Source of the DNA: Pseudaquidulcibacter saccharophilus
GTDB lineage: Bacteria > Pseudomonadota > Alphaproteobacteria > Caulobacterales > Aquidulcibacteraceae
Direction: 5' to 3'
Assembly (NCBI RefSeq): GCF_019455445.1
Contig: NZ_JAHWUS010000005.1
Coordinates: 42,792 to 106,791 of the forward strand
Length of the DNA stretch: 64,000 nucleotides
Of this stretch, positions 46,629 through 55,832 are shown one piece after another (position 1 is the stretch's first letter; each line of letters starts with the position of its first letter). A program made the position numbers and the translations under genes. The notes below the pieces were generated by a model that saw nothing but the letters and a program-made list of their open reading frames with translations, searched no databases and had not been told where the DNA came from.

Positions 46629-48488
46629 ATGGGAAAACCATTAAAAGTCGTGAAATATAACAGTCAAAGCAGGGTTTATTACCAATTGCTGATGATTACT
46701 GTGCTTTTCATGTCTTTCTTTGGGTTTTCGCTTTTTTTATCTGGCGCCTTTAACAAGGTCAAAAGCGCAGACGATAAACTGGTAAAAGAATACGAGCTTA
46801 CTCGTGCATATCGCCGCCTTTATGTTGACCTATTAAATATGGAAACTGGGGTTCGCGGTTTTCAAATTACAGGCTCACAAGCATTACTAGAGCCATATAC
46901 AACGGCAAATGCAAAACTTACAAACGACCTTGATCTTGCGAAACAAAAAGCAAAAGAAATTCCTGGCGAATATCAACAAATTGAACATTGGGAAGATTCA
47001 ATAATCAATTACGCCAGCCTACTCGATGCACAGGTTAAAAATAAAAACAATTATCGTGATGCCATTCCATCTGCAGCTGATTTAATTCAACAAAAACAAT
47101 CAATGGATATGCTTCGTGATCAGATAGGCAACCGAATAAATAACAAATTATCCGAGATTGAAAAAACTTATATTGAAAATAACAAACTGTCACGCAACTA
47201 TTCAATCGCCATTATTTTTGGGAACATTATGTTCTTTGGCCTTTGCGTTGGGGCCTTTATGTTTATTTTACGCCGAGAACGGGCATTAATGCATGCGGAA
47301 GAGCGAATTAAGAAAAGTGAAAACTTATATCGCACAGTTCTTGATGCGGTAAATGATGGCGTATTTGAATATGATATTGACACTAGGAATATCTTTCTTT
47401 CACAAGCCCATCAAAATGCATTGGGATATGATTTTCATGCAAGTGGTGTAGATGCCGAACAATATTCACACCATATTCACCCTGACGATATGCCAAAATT
47501 TGCCGAACAAATAACTGCGATGATTGCCGGTGAAAGAAATTCTTACCAAACAGAATTACGACTTATGCGCGCCAATGGCGAATATGTTTGGCATATGTCG
47601 CGCACATTCTCATTAAGAGATGCAAGCGACCGCGTTACAAAAATTGTTGGCATTAATGTAAATATAGATGAGCAAAAGAAACGTGAAATAGAGCTTGAAC
47701 ATCTTAATGCCGAACTTGAAACCTTTACCTATGTTACATCTCATGATTTGCGCTCACCACTTGTTAATCTCAAAGGCTTTTCAAAAGAATTACAATTCTC
47801 GATAAAAGATCTTGATAAAGAGATAGAAAAAATCACAGACAAGATTGATAAAAATCACCAACAGCAAATCAATGAAATCATCCATAAAGACATTGGTGAG
47901 AGCGTTAATTTCATTATCTCATCAGTTGATAGAATGGATAACCTTACCAAGGCATTATTGGATTTGGCGCGTATTGGTCGCTATGAAATTAAGTTAGAAA
48001 AAATTGATGTAAAGCAACTTGTTGAAACCTGTGTTGATAGTTTGGGTTTTGAAATCAAAGAAAACAACATTGAATTAAGTGTCCATGATTTGCCAATAGT
48101 AGTTTCTGATAAAGTTGCACTTACCCAGATATTTGGCAATTTAATCGAAAATGCAATTAAATATCGTCGCGATGATATTACATCAAAAATTGAAATATCA
48201 TGCACCACTGGCCCTTCCGAATATCGTTTTTCAATAAAAGACAATGGACGCGGTATTGACGATGCCGACAAGGGCAAAATTTTTGAACTTTTCCGCCGCG
48301 CAAGAAACGTTGGCCAAGTGCGTGGTGAAGGCCTTGGCATGGCATATGTCCGTGCAACAATCCGTCGCCTTGGAGGTGACATTGATTTCACCTCCAAAGT
48401 TGGTGAAGGCACAAATTTTATTTTCACAATTCCAAAGAAACTCATTACTTCTTCAAGCGATACAACGCCTGAAGCAATTGAGACTTAA
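46629..48488 (+). CDS. CHASE3-PAS sensor histidine kinase
   Basis: 619 aa. TM1 (about 18-40), a periplasmic CHASE3-type domain (about 41-190, with RRLYVDLLNMETGVRGFQITG), TM2 (about 193-214), a PAS-PAC domain (about 228-350, HIHPDDMPKF and GINVNIDEQKK), HisKA with phospho-accepting His372 in TSHDLRSPL, and HATPase with IENAIKYR, DNGRGID and GEGLGMAY. The kinase type resembles phytochrome-like kinases that pair with Rcp1-type regulators, exactly what the next gene encodes. First of four signalling genes in a row. Confidence 0.93.
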   Translation: MGKPLKVVKYNSQSRVYYQLLMITVLFMSFFGFSLFLSGAFNKVKSADDKLVKEYELTRAYRRLYVDLLNMETGVRGFQITGSQALLEPYTTANAKLTNDLDLAKQKAKEIPGEYQQIEHWEDSIINYASLLDAQVKNKNNYRDAIPSAADLIQQKQSMDMLRDQIGNRINNKLSEIEKTYIENNKLSRNYSIAIIFGNIMFFGLCVGAFMFILRRERALMHAEERIKKSENLYRTVLDAVNDGVFEYDIDTRNIFLSQAHQNALGYDFHASGVDAEQYSHHIHPDDMPKFAEQITAMIAGERNSYQTELRLMRANGEYVWHMSRTFSLRDASDRVTKIVGINVNIDEQKKREIELEHLNAELETFTYVTSHDLRSPLVNLKGFSKELQFSIKDLDKEIEKITDKIDKNHQQQINEIIHKDIGESVNFIISSVDRMDNLTKALLDLARIGRYEIKLEKIDVKQLVETCVDSLGFEIKENNIELSVHDLPIVVSDKVALTQIFGNLIENAIKYRRDDITSKIEISCTTGPSEYRFSIKDNGRGIDDADKGKIFELFRRARNVGQVRGEGLGMAYVRATIRRLGGDIDFTSKVGEGTNFIFTIPKKLITSSSDTTPEAIET

Positions 48489-48505
48489 ATAATATAGAGG
48501 CGAAA

Positions 48506-48952
48506 ATGTTAAGCAGTACTGCAACCGCATTTGAAATTATTATGATTGAAGATGATATGGGGCATGCCCACCTTATCAAAAAGAATCTAGCACGCGCAGG
48601 GATTTGCAATAAAATCCAGCATTTTGACAATGGGCAAAAAGCGCTTGATTTCTTCTTTAATGAAGATAGCAATATGGATGCCGATAAATTACTCGTGCTT
48701 TTGGATTTGAACCTGCCTGAGGTTGACGGTTACGAAATCTTAAAACGGCTAAAATCAGACACCAGAACAGATAAAATTCCGGTTGTAATTCTCACCACCA
48801 CGGACAACCCGCGCGAAGTAGATAAATGTTATGAGCTTGGTTGTAATGCTTATGTAACCAAGCCAGTTGAATATGATAATTTCTCAGAAGCAATTCAAAA
48901 ACTTGGTTTGTTATTGGCAATTGTTAAACTACCAAACATAAAGCACGATTAA
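48506..48952 (+). CDS. Single-domain response regulator (Rcp1-like)
   Basis: 148 aa, receiver domain only. Acidic pair in MIEDDMGHAHLIKKNL, phospho-acceptor Asp67 in LLVLLDLNLPEVDGYEIL, TTTD switch region and Lys119 in AYVTKPVEY. The extended loop between helix 2 and strand 3 (FFNEDSNMDADK) is an Rcp1/CheY-like trait. It has no output domain and probably relays phosphate from the CHASE3 kinase to the hybrid kinase downstream. Gap to the next gene is six bases. Confidence 0.92.
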   Translation: MLSSTATAFEIIMIEDDMGHAHLIKKNLARAGICNKIQHFDNGQKALDFFFNEDSNMDADKLLVLLDLNLPEVDGYEILKRLKSDTRTDKIPVVILTTTDNPREVDKCYELGCNAYVTKPVEYDNFSEAIQKLGLLLAIVKLPNIKHD

Positions 48953-48958
48953 AAGTTA

Positions 48959-50515
48959 ATGCCTAATTCACCATTAAAATCAATTCTTTATATTGAAGAT
49001 GATGAGGGCCTCGCCCGCCTTTTACAAAAGCGACTTGCCCGTAATAATCTTGAAGTAACCATTGCAGAAAGCGCAGAAGCGGCAAAAGCGATAATTTGTG
49101 AAAATGAGTTTGATTTGATCTTGGTTGATTATCATTTACCAGGTCAAGATGGTCTTGATTTTATCCGTGAATTTTTGGAGAATGGCAACCAAATCCCCGT
49201 AATCCTTCTCACCGCTGGTGGCGATGAAAGGCTTGCCATTGAGGCATTGCAAATTGGTGCGGCCGATTATGCTGTAAAGGACGTGTCGCAAATTTATCTT
49301 GAACTATTGCCACAAATCATGTCTTCGGCATTTACTAAATACCGTCTGCAAAAAGAAAATGAAAGACAGCGCGGCGAACTTGAAAAAGCTATGATTGCTG
49401 CAGAAGCGGCCAATCAAGCAAAAACAGTTTTTTTGGCAAGTATTAGCCACGAAATACGTACCCCTCTAAATGTTATCAGCGGTCTTACCTATGCTTTGAT
49501 TAAAAAACTTGATGACCCTGAAATACAACGTATTCTAAAAACTATTGAAAATAATTCACAGGCATTGCGGCGTCTAATTGATGACCTCCTCGATATAACT
49601 AAAATTGAGGATAAAAAAATCGAGCTTGAAGAGGTTCTATTTCAATTTACGGAAATTTTCGATAATATTGAGAACTCTTTTGGCGCACAGATAAGTGGCA
49701 AGGGCCTTGATTTAATACTTGAAAATAAACTGGGAACCCAAACATTCTGTGGCGACAAGTTTCGTATAATGCAGATTGTTAACAACATGGTTTCGAATGC
49801 CATAAAATTCACTGAAAATGGGTTTATAAAAATTATCGGCTTGCCATCAGAAGAGGGCATCACTCTTAAATTCCAAGATAGCGGTAGCGGCATAGAACCT
49901 GAAAATCTTGAGAAAATTTTTGACAAATTCACCCAAGCCAATGCCTCAATCACAAGACGCTATGGCGGCACTGGGCTTGGTCTTACAATTTCAAGGTCAT
50001 TGGCGCAATTTATGGGTGGCGATTTAAATGTTGAAAGCAAGCTGGGAAAAGGCACGATTTTCACCCTCACACTACCGCTTGAAATAGATAAAAATAAAGC
50101 GAATATTGAATCCATAAATGATGATGCAGATAATCACACAAATGATAAAGGCACAGTCTTAATTGTTGAGGATTATCTTCCCAATGTAATGGTTGCCGAA
50201 ATGCTTTTGGCAGAATTTGGCTATTCAACCCAAGCAGTGAATTCCGGCGAAGATGCAATCGATGTGGTGGCCAACAGCTCAAAGCCCTTTCATGCCATAT
50301 TAATGGATATTGAAATGGACGGCATTGATGGCTTTGAAGCTACAAAAAAAATTCGCGCTATTGAAGCACAAAAAGGCTTCAAAAATTTAATTTACGGGGT
50401 AACTGCCCATGGTCTTGCTGGTGACCGTGATAATTGTTTAATTTGCGGTATGGATGATTTTATTGCAAAGCCAATTGATCCTGAAACCCTTCGCATAAAA
50501 CTTGGAAAGCAATAA
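48959..50515 (+). CDS. REC-HisKA-HATPase-REC hybrid histidine kinase
   Basis: 518 aa, soluble. The N-terminal receiver has Asp57 (LILVDYHLPGQDG), a coiled linker about 125-155, HisKA His164 in SISHEIRTPLN, HATPase with NMVSNAIKFTENG, DSGSGI and GGTGLGLTIS, and a C-terminal receiver with Asp450 (AILMDIEMDG) and Lys504 (IAKPID). The order suggests input from an upstream receiver, autokinase activity and onward relay. Packed between the Rcp1-like regulator and a small kinase. Confidence 0.94.
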   Translation: MPNSPLKSILYIEDDEGLARLLQKRLARNNLEVTIAESAEAAKAIICENEFDLILVDYHLPGQDGLDFIREFLENGNQIPVILLTAGGDERLAIEALQIGAADYAVKDVSQIYLELLPQIMSSAFTKYRLQKENERQRGELEKAMIAAEAANQAKTVFLASISHEIRTPLNVISGLTYALIKKLDDPEIQRILKTIENNSQALRRLIDDLLDITKIEDKKIELEEVLFQFTEIFDNIENSFGAQISGKGLDLILENKLGTQTFCGDKFRIMQIVNNMVSNAIKFTENGFIKIIGLPSEEGITLKFQDSGSGIEPENLEKIFDKFTQANASITRRYGGTGLGLTISRSLAQFMGGDLNVESKLGKGTIFTLTLPLEIDKNKANIESINDDADNHTNDKGTVLIVEDYLPNVMVAEMLLAEFGYSTQAVNSGEDAIDVVANSSKPFHAILMDIEMDGIDGFEATKKIRAIEAQKGFKNLIYGVTAHGLAGDRDNCLICGMDDFIAKPIDPETLRIKLGKQ

Positions 50516-50516
50516 A

Positions 50517-51215
50517 ATGTCCGATAATAATGATTTAACACGGCGAATGTTTTCATCATTTTCGCACGATTTAAAAACACCTTTGGCATCGATTATTGGT
50601 TCTTTAGAAGTGCTTAGCATGATGCACACCAAATTATCGGAAGAAAAACGTAATATTTTAATCGAAACTTCATTAAAAGAAAGCCACCGCTTAGATCGGT
50701 ATGTTTCAAATATACTTGAATTATCGAAACTTGAACTAGGGCTGGTTACTAAACGTATTGAACAGATATATGTAAAAGAAGCCATCGAAGACGCATTATT
50801 GCTTGCTGGGCGTCTCAAACACAAAGCATCAATCAATCTTTTGAATATTGATAATGATACAATTATCAATTCTGATTTGAAACTTTTGGCGCGAATGATT
50901 GATATAATTATAGAAAATGCCGTAATCCACTCTGCAGACGGCAATGATGGCGAAAATGTAAAAATTGATATTTGGTATGAAAATAAAGATGGAAAATCAA
51001 TTCTTGTAATTCGTGATTATGGTGTTGGTATTCCGCTTGAAAGTTTCGGCGAAATATTTGAAAAATATTCCCGCATTAAGCAAGCAGATAAAAAAAATAC
51101 TGGCACGGGACTTGGGCTTTCAATTGCACGCGAAATTGGTAAATTGCTTGATATTGAAATATCGGCATCAAACCACCCTAAAGGTGGAGCCATTTTTGAA
51201 ATGCTATTCAAATAA
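50517..51215 (+). CDS. Soluble KdpD-C-terminus-like histidine kinase
   Basis: 232 aa from ATG 50517, one base after the hybrid kinase stop. It has only HisKA (FSSFSHDLKTPLASIIGSLEVL, His17) and HATPase (IIIENAVIHSA, DYGVGI, NTGTGLGLSIAREI). Both motifs and the ending NHPKGGAIFEMLF resemble the cytoplasmic C-terminal kinase half of KdpD. The usual KdpD sensor and membrane domains are absent. A KdpE-like regulator lies 330 bp away on the other strand, so the two may form a pair (inference). Confidence 0.88.
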   Translation: MSDNNDLTRRMFSSFSHDLKTPLASIIGSLEVLSMMHTKLSEEKRNILIETSLKESHRLDRYVSNILELSKLELGLVTKRIEQIYVKEAIEDALLLAGRLKHKASINLLNIDNDTIINSDLKLLARMIDIIIENAVIHSADGNDGENVKIDIWYENKDGKSILVIRDYGVGIPLESFGEIFEKYSRIKQADKKNTGTGLGLSIAREIGKLLDIEISASNHPKGGAIFEMLFK

Positions 51216-51216
51216 C

Positions 51217-51244
51217 AAAAAGCACGGAAAATTCCGTGCTTTTT
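51217..51244 (+). terminator. Terminator of the kinase operon
   Basis: 13-bp stem AAAAAGCACGGAA / TTCCGTGCTTTTT with a minimal loop, directly after the kinase stop. Confidence 0.9.
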
Positions 51245-51271
51245 ATTTTAGATTTTATCATTATGAAATTG

Positions 51272-51454
51272 TTAGAGCGGTGCCCCAGAACTTTTACCTG
51301 TAATCATTCGGTAAACCAGTGATACCACAAACAGCACTACAAAAACCGCTGTTAGAAATTTGGCAACTGCGGCGAACGAACCAGCAAGACCACCAAACCC
51401 GAAAAATCCGGCAACAATCGCAAGAATGAAAAATGTTATAATCCAGTTTAGCAT
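51272..51454 (-). CDS. DUF1328 small membrane protein
   Basis: 60 aa with two spans: [22 protein letters not shown] and [18 protein letters not shown], the DUF1328 (YtjA-like) pattern. Members are often stress-induced. SD TAGGAG (51466-51461) lies six bases upstream, and part of it can pair with CTCCTA at 51480-51475. It separates the KdpD-like kinase from the KdpE-like regulator. Confidence 0.9.
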   Translation of the reverse strand: MLNWIITFFILAIVAGFFGFGGLAGSFAAVAKFLTAVFVVLFVVSLVYRMITGKSSGAPL

Positions 51455-51460
51455 CTTAAA

Positions 51461-51480
51461 CTCCTAATATTTGATAGGAG
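51461..51480 (-). promoter_or_regulatory. Hairpin covering the DUF1328 ribosome-binding site
   Basis: In the minus-strand transcript CTCCTA (51480-51475) can pair with the SD TAGGAG (51466-51461) across an 8-nt loop. This would mask the SD until melted, so a temperature- or protein-controlled switch is conceivable. Confidence 0.4.
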
Positions 51481-51546
51481 AATATTTTTTTTTAGATTTA
51501 ATTACGATTATTTAAAACTCGTAATAAAATTAAAAATGGATAAAAA

Positions 51547-52275
51547 TTAATCGTTCAATACTTCCATGCGATAGCCAATACCTGATTCTGATACTATTAG
51601 TTCTGATACATCGCCATAAGCACCAAGTTTGTTACGCAATTGCCCAATATAAACGCGTAAATACTGAACGTTATCAGTATGCGCAGAGCCCCAAACATCT
51701 TTCAAAATATTTCGGTGAGTAAGCATTTTGCCGCGATTAGTAATAAATAATCGTAATAAATCATATTCTTTTGGGGTTAGCGAAACAAGATTATCACCAT
51801 AGAAAACTTCATGTCGAACCAAATCAATTTTTATCGGACCATTTTTAATTTCACTATCGCCAACTTCTTTGATGGCTGCTTTACGCAACGCCGCGCGCAC
51901 ACGCGCGAGCAAAACCTCAACATTGAAAGGCTTGGTAACATAGTCATCGGCACCGGCGTCAAGCAATTCAACGGCTTCTTCCTCTTCCGGTCGTGCAGTA
52001 ACTACAATAACCGGTGCATTGGTCCATTGGCGGAAGGTTTCCAATGCCTCTTTACCCTCAATGTCTGGCAAACCAAGATCAAGTAAAATTAAATCTGGTT
52101 TTATTGACGCCGTCATACGTACCGCTTGTTTTCCGGTTTCGCACTCAATAACTTTGAACCCACTTTCTGTAAGGAACAAGTCCAACATTTTGCGGATTTG
52201 TGGTTCATCATCGACAATCAATATAGTATTGCGTTTTTCTTTCATTTCACGGCCCATTAATTCAACAGTGACCAA
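51547..52275 (-). CDS. OmpR/KdpE-type response regulator
   Basis: Up to 242 aa; the start may be TTG 52275 or the ATGs at 52257 or 52245. Receiver domain with VDDEPQIRKML, Asp in ILLDLGLPDIEG, and YVTKPFN. The winged-helix output has SLTPKEYDLLRLFITNRGKMLTHRNILKDVWG and DNVQYLRVYIGQLRNKL, the last being a KdpE trademark. No kdpABC genes are in view. It is divergent from a metallophosphoesterase and 92 bp from the DUF1328 gene, a possible target. Confidence 0.9.
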   Translation of the reverse strand: MVTVELMGREMKEKRNTILIVDDEPQIRKMLDLFLTESGFKVIECETGKQAVRMTASIKPDLILLDLGLPDIEGKEALETFRQWTNAPVIVVTARPEEEEAVELLDAGADDYVTKPFNVEVLLARVRAALRKAAIKEVGDSEIKNGPIKIDLVRHEVFYGDNLVSLTPKEYDLLRLFITNRGKMLTHRNILKDVWGSAHTDNVQYLRVYIGQLRNKLGAYGDVSELIVSESGIGYRMEVLND

Positions 52276-52415
52276 CTATTAACCTTTAGGTCAAACTAAT
52301 CAACTACTCAAAGATGCGTCTTTATGGATTTTTTATTTTTATTCTTACAAGACAAACATATAACTTATGTGCCACACCAAATTTAAATGTTATAATCGCT
52401 GGCAAAGGGTAATTA

Positions 52416-53132
52416 ATGCGAATAATTCATCTATCAGATATACATTTTGGTGCGGCAAACGAGAATACTTTAGAGATATTACGCGACAAAATTATCAAAT
52501 CTGCACCTGATTTATTAATCATTAGCGGTGACATCACACAAAATGGCTACCAAAATGAATTTATTGCCGCCGAAAAATATTTCGCATCAATTCCAATTAA
52601 GAAATTCTTTGTACCCGGCAATCATGACATGCCCCAATGGGAAGTTTTCAGGCGCATAACACAGCCGTACAAACTATATAAGCGGCACATCAACCAAGAT
52701 TTAGAGCCAATTTTAATTGATAATGATGTGGTTATTATCGGGCTTAATACGGCGCGCGTCATACTGCCGGATAATAATTGGGCAAATGGTGCAATTTCGA
52801 AATCGCAGATTAATAAGATACTACAAATTCGTAAAACGCATGCAAAATCAAAAATTATCCTTGTTGCCCATCATCCAATTAATAGGGTTTTAGATGCGCC
52901 AATCAAATACAAGGTTTTTGGTGCAAAGGCTGCACTTCTCGCAATCAGGCAGGCAAAAATAGATCTCGTTCTAAGCGGGCATTTACATAAACCTGCGGCA
53001 CAAAAAATTCATGACACATTGTTTATCACCGCCCCATCGGCAGCATCATACCGCGCACGTGGATGCAAAAATGGTTTTATGGAATTTGAAATTACGCCCA
53101 AAGCAATAAAAATCAACGAAGTTGATTTTTAA
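52416..53132 (+). CDS. Metallophosphoesterase (CpdA-like)
   Basis: 238 aa. The dinuclear-metal motifs are in order: LSDIHFG, ISGDITQNG, VPGNHDMPQ, VAHHP and LSGHLHKPA. The layout matches class III phosphodiesterases of the cAMP-phosphodiesterase CpdA group, though substrate could be another phosphodiester. Its end overlaps dmpD on the other strand by four bases. Confidence 0.9.
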   Translation: MRIIHLSDIHFGAANENTLEILRDKIIKSAPDLLIISGDITQNGYQNEFIAAEKYFASIPIKKFFVPGNHDMPQWEVFRRITQPYKLYKRHINQDLEPILIDNDVVIIGLNTARVILPDNNWANGAISKSQINKILQIRKTHAKSKIILVAHHPINRVLDAPIKYKVFGAKAALLAIRQAKIDLVLSGHLHKPAAQKIHDTLFITAPSAASYRARGCKNGFMEFEITPKAIKINEVDF

Positions 53133-53947
53133 CCGAAAAAGTCGCGTAATAATTCGCAAAACTCTTTGGTTTTCTCAATTTGCGTCCAATGCCCGCAACG
53201 CCCAAAAACATGCAATTGCGATTTATCAATTAATTGATTCAAACGTATTGAGTTTTCAAGCGGAATAACCAAATCATCACGCCCATGTATTACCAATGTT
53301 TCGTGCGGGATGTGTTTTATCTTTTCATCATCAAACGCTAGTGCATCAACCCATCTTTGACGAGGTGCCGGAAACATTGATGAAAAGCTTTCTTGGAAAC
53401 CTGGGCGAATTGATGCCTCATAGCGAAGGCGTGCTAATTCATCGTTTACCAAGCCACGGTCATACGCAAAAATATCAAGCAATTTACGCATATTTTCTAT
53501 TGATGGCTCGTAACCCCAGACATCATCAAGACCTTTTGAAATTGGAAATGAAACCCCAACGCTTCCCATAAGCACGATTTTACCAACGCGCTCTGGATGT
53601 TCTATTGCCATCGCTAACGCCATTGCGCCGCCAAATGAGTTGCCGACAAAATGTGCTTTTTCGACACACATTTCATCCATTATTTCGACAAGTTGGTTAG
53701 TCCAATTTTCACGATTATAAACTTCACCCGCTTTACGCTCTGTAAAACCAAAGCCAGCCATATCAGGGGCAATAATTCTATATTTATCTTTTAATTCAGG
53801 AATCACAAGCCGCCAATTCGCCCATGCAGAAACCCCTGGGCCAGAACCATGAATAAAAATCACATTTTCGCCAGCACCAAAATCCAAGACATTATTTTTA
53901 TGGGACTTGGTAATAATTTCACGACCAATTTCAGGTGACTTTTCCAT
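53129..53947 (-). CDS. dmpD: 2-hydroxymuconate semialdehyde hydrolase
   Basis: 272 aa alpha/beta hydrolase of the meta-cleavage type. FIHGSGPGVSAWANWRLVIP is the oxyanion-loop signature of XylF/DmpD/TodF. Nucleophile Ser104 is in VGNSFGGAMA; the acid lies in VIHGRDDLVIP (Asp224 or 225) and the base is His253 in GRCGHWTQIE. It hydrolyses the ring-fission product to 2-hydroxypentadienoate and formate or another acid. It is the last gene of the minus-strand phenol operon, overlapping the aldolase gene by one base (TAATG). Confidence 0.92.
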   Translation of the reverse strand: MEKSPEIGREIITKSHKNNVLDFGAGENVIFIHGSGPGVSAWANWRLVIPELKDKYRIIAPDMAGFGFTERKAGEVYNRENWTNQLVEIMDEMCVEKAHFVGNSFGGAMALAMAIEHPERVGKIVLMGSVGVSFPISKGLDDVWGYEPSIENMRKLLDIFAYDRGLVNDELARLRYEASIRPGFQESFSSMFPAPRQRWVDALAFDDEKIKHIPHETLVIHGRDDLVIPLENSIRLNQLIDKSQLHVFGRCGHWTQIEKTKEFCELLRDFFG

Positions 53948-54732
53948 TAATATGCCCCTTCGGTAAATTCATTATCAGGATTTTTAAATTCGCTAACAAG
54001 CTTGCGTGCGGCATTGGAAAGCAAAAGCGTATCAACACCAATTGCCGCAAAATTTGCCCCTGACGCAATATATTCTTTTGAAACAAAATTATCAGCAGAG
54101 AGGAAGCCCGCAAATTTACCAATATTTTTAACCGACTTTATGCCGTTTAAAATCGCATTTTTTACGTCAGGATGATTTGGTTGCCCCAAAAGCCCCATGG
54201 ATGCTGATAAATCAACTGCACCAAAGAAAATACCATCAACGCCTTCTGTTGCGGCAATTTCTTCAAGGTTTTCAAGCCCTTTTACGGTTTCAATTTGTAA
54301 TATGAGGCAGATATTATCATTTGCCTGCATTAAATATTGTGGGTCACTTCCCCATCTTGCAGCGCGCGCAATACCGGCACCAACACCACGAATACCTTGT
54401 GGTGGATAACGTGTAGCAGCAACAATATTTCGTGCTTGTTCAGGTGTATCAACCATTGGAATCAAAAGATTTGTTACACCAATATCAAGCAATTGTTTGA
54501 TTAAGACCGCATCATCCTTTGGTGGGCGCACAATTGGCGCAATATCATAGGCGGCAATTGCCTGTAATTGTCCTAAAATAGTCCGCAAATCTATTGGCGA
54601 ATGTTCACCATCAAGCAAGAGAAAGTCAAACCCCGCACCAGCAGATATTTCCGCACTATATTGATCGGCCAACGCCAGCCATAAGCCATATTGAATATTG
54701 GAACGAATTGCGGATTTGAATTTGTTTTGCAT
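53947..54732 (-). CDS. HpcH/HpaI-type class II aldolase
   Basis: 261 aa. LLLDGEHSPIDLRTI, IVRPPKDDAVLIKQLLDIGVTNLLIPMV, ATRYPPQGIRGVG and LQIETVKGLENLEEIA define the HpaI/GarL metal-dependent pyruvate aldolases that cleave 4-hydroxy-2-oxoacids such as 2-oxohept-3-ene-dioate derivatives. Active-site Arg and metal Glu/Asp (GIFFGAVDLSASMG) are present. Within this operon it duplicates the chemistry of DmpG and could widen the range of 4-hydroxy-2-oxoacids handled. Co-translated with dmpD. Confidence 0.88.
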   Translation of the reverse strand: MQNKFKSAIRSNIQYGLWLALADQYSAEISAGAGFDFLLLDGEHSPIDLRTILGQLQAIAAYDIAPIVRPPKDDAVLIKQLLDIGVTNLLIPMVDTPEQARNIVAATRYPPQGIRGVGAGIARAARWGSDPQYLMQANDNICLILQIETVKGLENLEEIAATEGVDGIFFGAVDLSASMGLLGQPNHPDVKNAILNGIKSVKNIGKFAGFLSADNFVSKEYIASGANFAAIGVDTLLLSNAARKLVSEFKNPDNEFTEGAY

Positions 54733-54811
54733 GATAATGCCCTATTGAAATTTGACGGGGTAAAATAACCCCGCCATATTCATTGTAAATTACTTTAAAA
54801 GTATGTTTGCT

Positions 54812-55612
54812 TTACTTTTTAGGCATCCAAAGAGGTTTGATGACGGTAAGCCAGAAGCGCTTGTCATCACCGCCATAGTTCTTTTCAGATACTGTTTGGG
54901 TATATTTTGCTTGAACCTTAAAGGCACCAAAATCATAGCCAACCAATGGACCAATTGCTGTCTGGCTTTGTTTAAAGCCTGCCGCATTGTTTAAATCTTG
55001 TGACATGAAACCAACTGCACCCAATTCCCATTTTCCAAATGCCTTGGTCGCAGTTAAATCAAGGTTCATCCAATCTGGTGCACCTGCACTGTCTTTACCT
55101 GTACCATAAACCAAAGTTGCAGATAGGTCATAACCTTGTCCAAGATATGAAATCGCACCAATCCCTTGGAATGATGACCAGTCACGACCAACATCAGAAG
55201 AACTTGGCAAATATGCACCAGCTTGGAAACCGCCAAACCAGCCATCGCCTAAATTCCATTTTACTTGTGCATCAAGAAACGTATTGGCCCAGCCAGATGC
55301 AACACCATTGCCATTAACACTGGCATTGACATAAGGGGTAACGGTATCGAGAACCAATGTACCGCCCGCAACTTTCCAAGGAGTTGACCATATAATCCAA
55401 GGCGCAGCTGCATTAACTTTTAAATCAACGCCACCACCCAAGTCACGGGTTCCTGTTGTACCGATACCAACGCCCCAAACGCCTTCTGGCAACGGCGCAC
55501 CCAATGGGATACCGGTTGAAATCCCTGGGAATAATTCTGAGCCAGCCTGTGCTGTTCCTGCAAAGCTCATTGCCGCAAGCAACGCTACCGCTGCTATCTT
55601 TATCTTTTTCAT
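54812..55612 (-). CDS. Outer-membrane channel, phenol MetA-pathway family
   Basis: 266 aa from the ATG at 55612, preceded by GAGGAGGAAAGAG. Signal peptide cleaved near AQAGS. The mature part alternates short beta strands with turns, contains FPGISTGIPLGAPLPEGVWGVG and ends in a strand-like LTVIKPLWMPKK, matching PF13557 'phenol MetA-pathway' porin-like proteins (SphA/CymD/TodX group). It probably lets aromatic substrate cross the outer membrane. The gap to the aldolase is about 80 bp. Confidence 0.82.
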   Translation of the reverse strand: MKKIKIAAVALLAAMSFAGTAQAGSELFPGISTGIPLGAPLPEGVWGVGIGTTGTRDLGGGVDLKVNAAAPWIIWSTPWKVAGGTLVLDTVTPYVNASVNGNGVASGWANTFLDAQVKWNLGDGWFGGFQAGAYLPSSSDVGRDWSSFQGIGAISYLGQGYDLSATLVYGTGKDSAGAPDWMNLDLTATKAFGKWELGAVGFMSQDLNNAAGFKQSQTAIGPLVGYDFGAFKVQAKYTQTVSEKNYGGDDKRFWLTVIKPLWMPKK

Positions 55613-55637
55613 TCTCTTTCCTCCTCTAAGTAATCCG

Positions 55638-55832
55638 CTATTCTTGTTTTTTAGCGAATTTAAATTCGCCACCAATGGCGAAATGATTGGCGGGAGTTTC
55701 ATTGATAATGATACGAACCGCCTCTTTTGGTGCGCCAATGCTTTCGTGAACAGCATCAGTGATCGCACTTACAAGTTTTTGCTTTTGATCTTGGGTTCTA
55801 CCCTCGACTAGCATAATATTAATAATTGGCAT
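55638..55832 (-). CDS. dmpI: 4-oxalocrotonate tautomerase
   Basis: 64 aa, the size of the 4-OT subunit. Pro directly after the start Met is the catalytic base; Arg at mature positions 11 and 39 (VEGRTQDQK and KEAVRIIINE) match the known active site. Converts 2-hydroxymuconate to 2-oxo-3-hexenedioate in the dehydrogenase branch. It starts one base before the end of dmpH. Confidence 0.95.
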   Translation of the reverse strand: MPIINIMLVEGRTQDQKQKLVSAITDAVHESIGAPKEAVRIIINETPANHFAIGGEFKFAKKQE

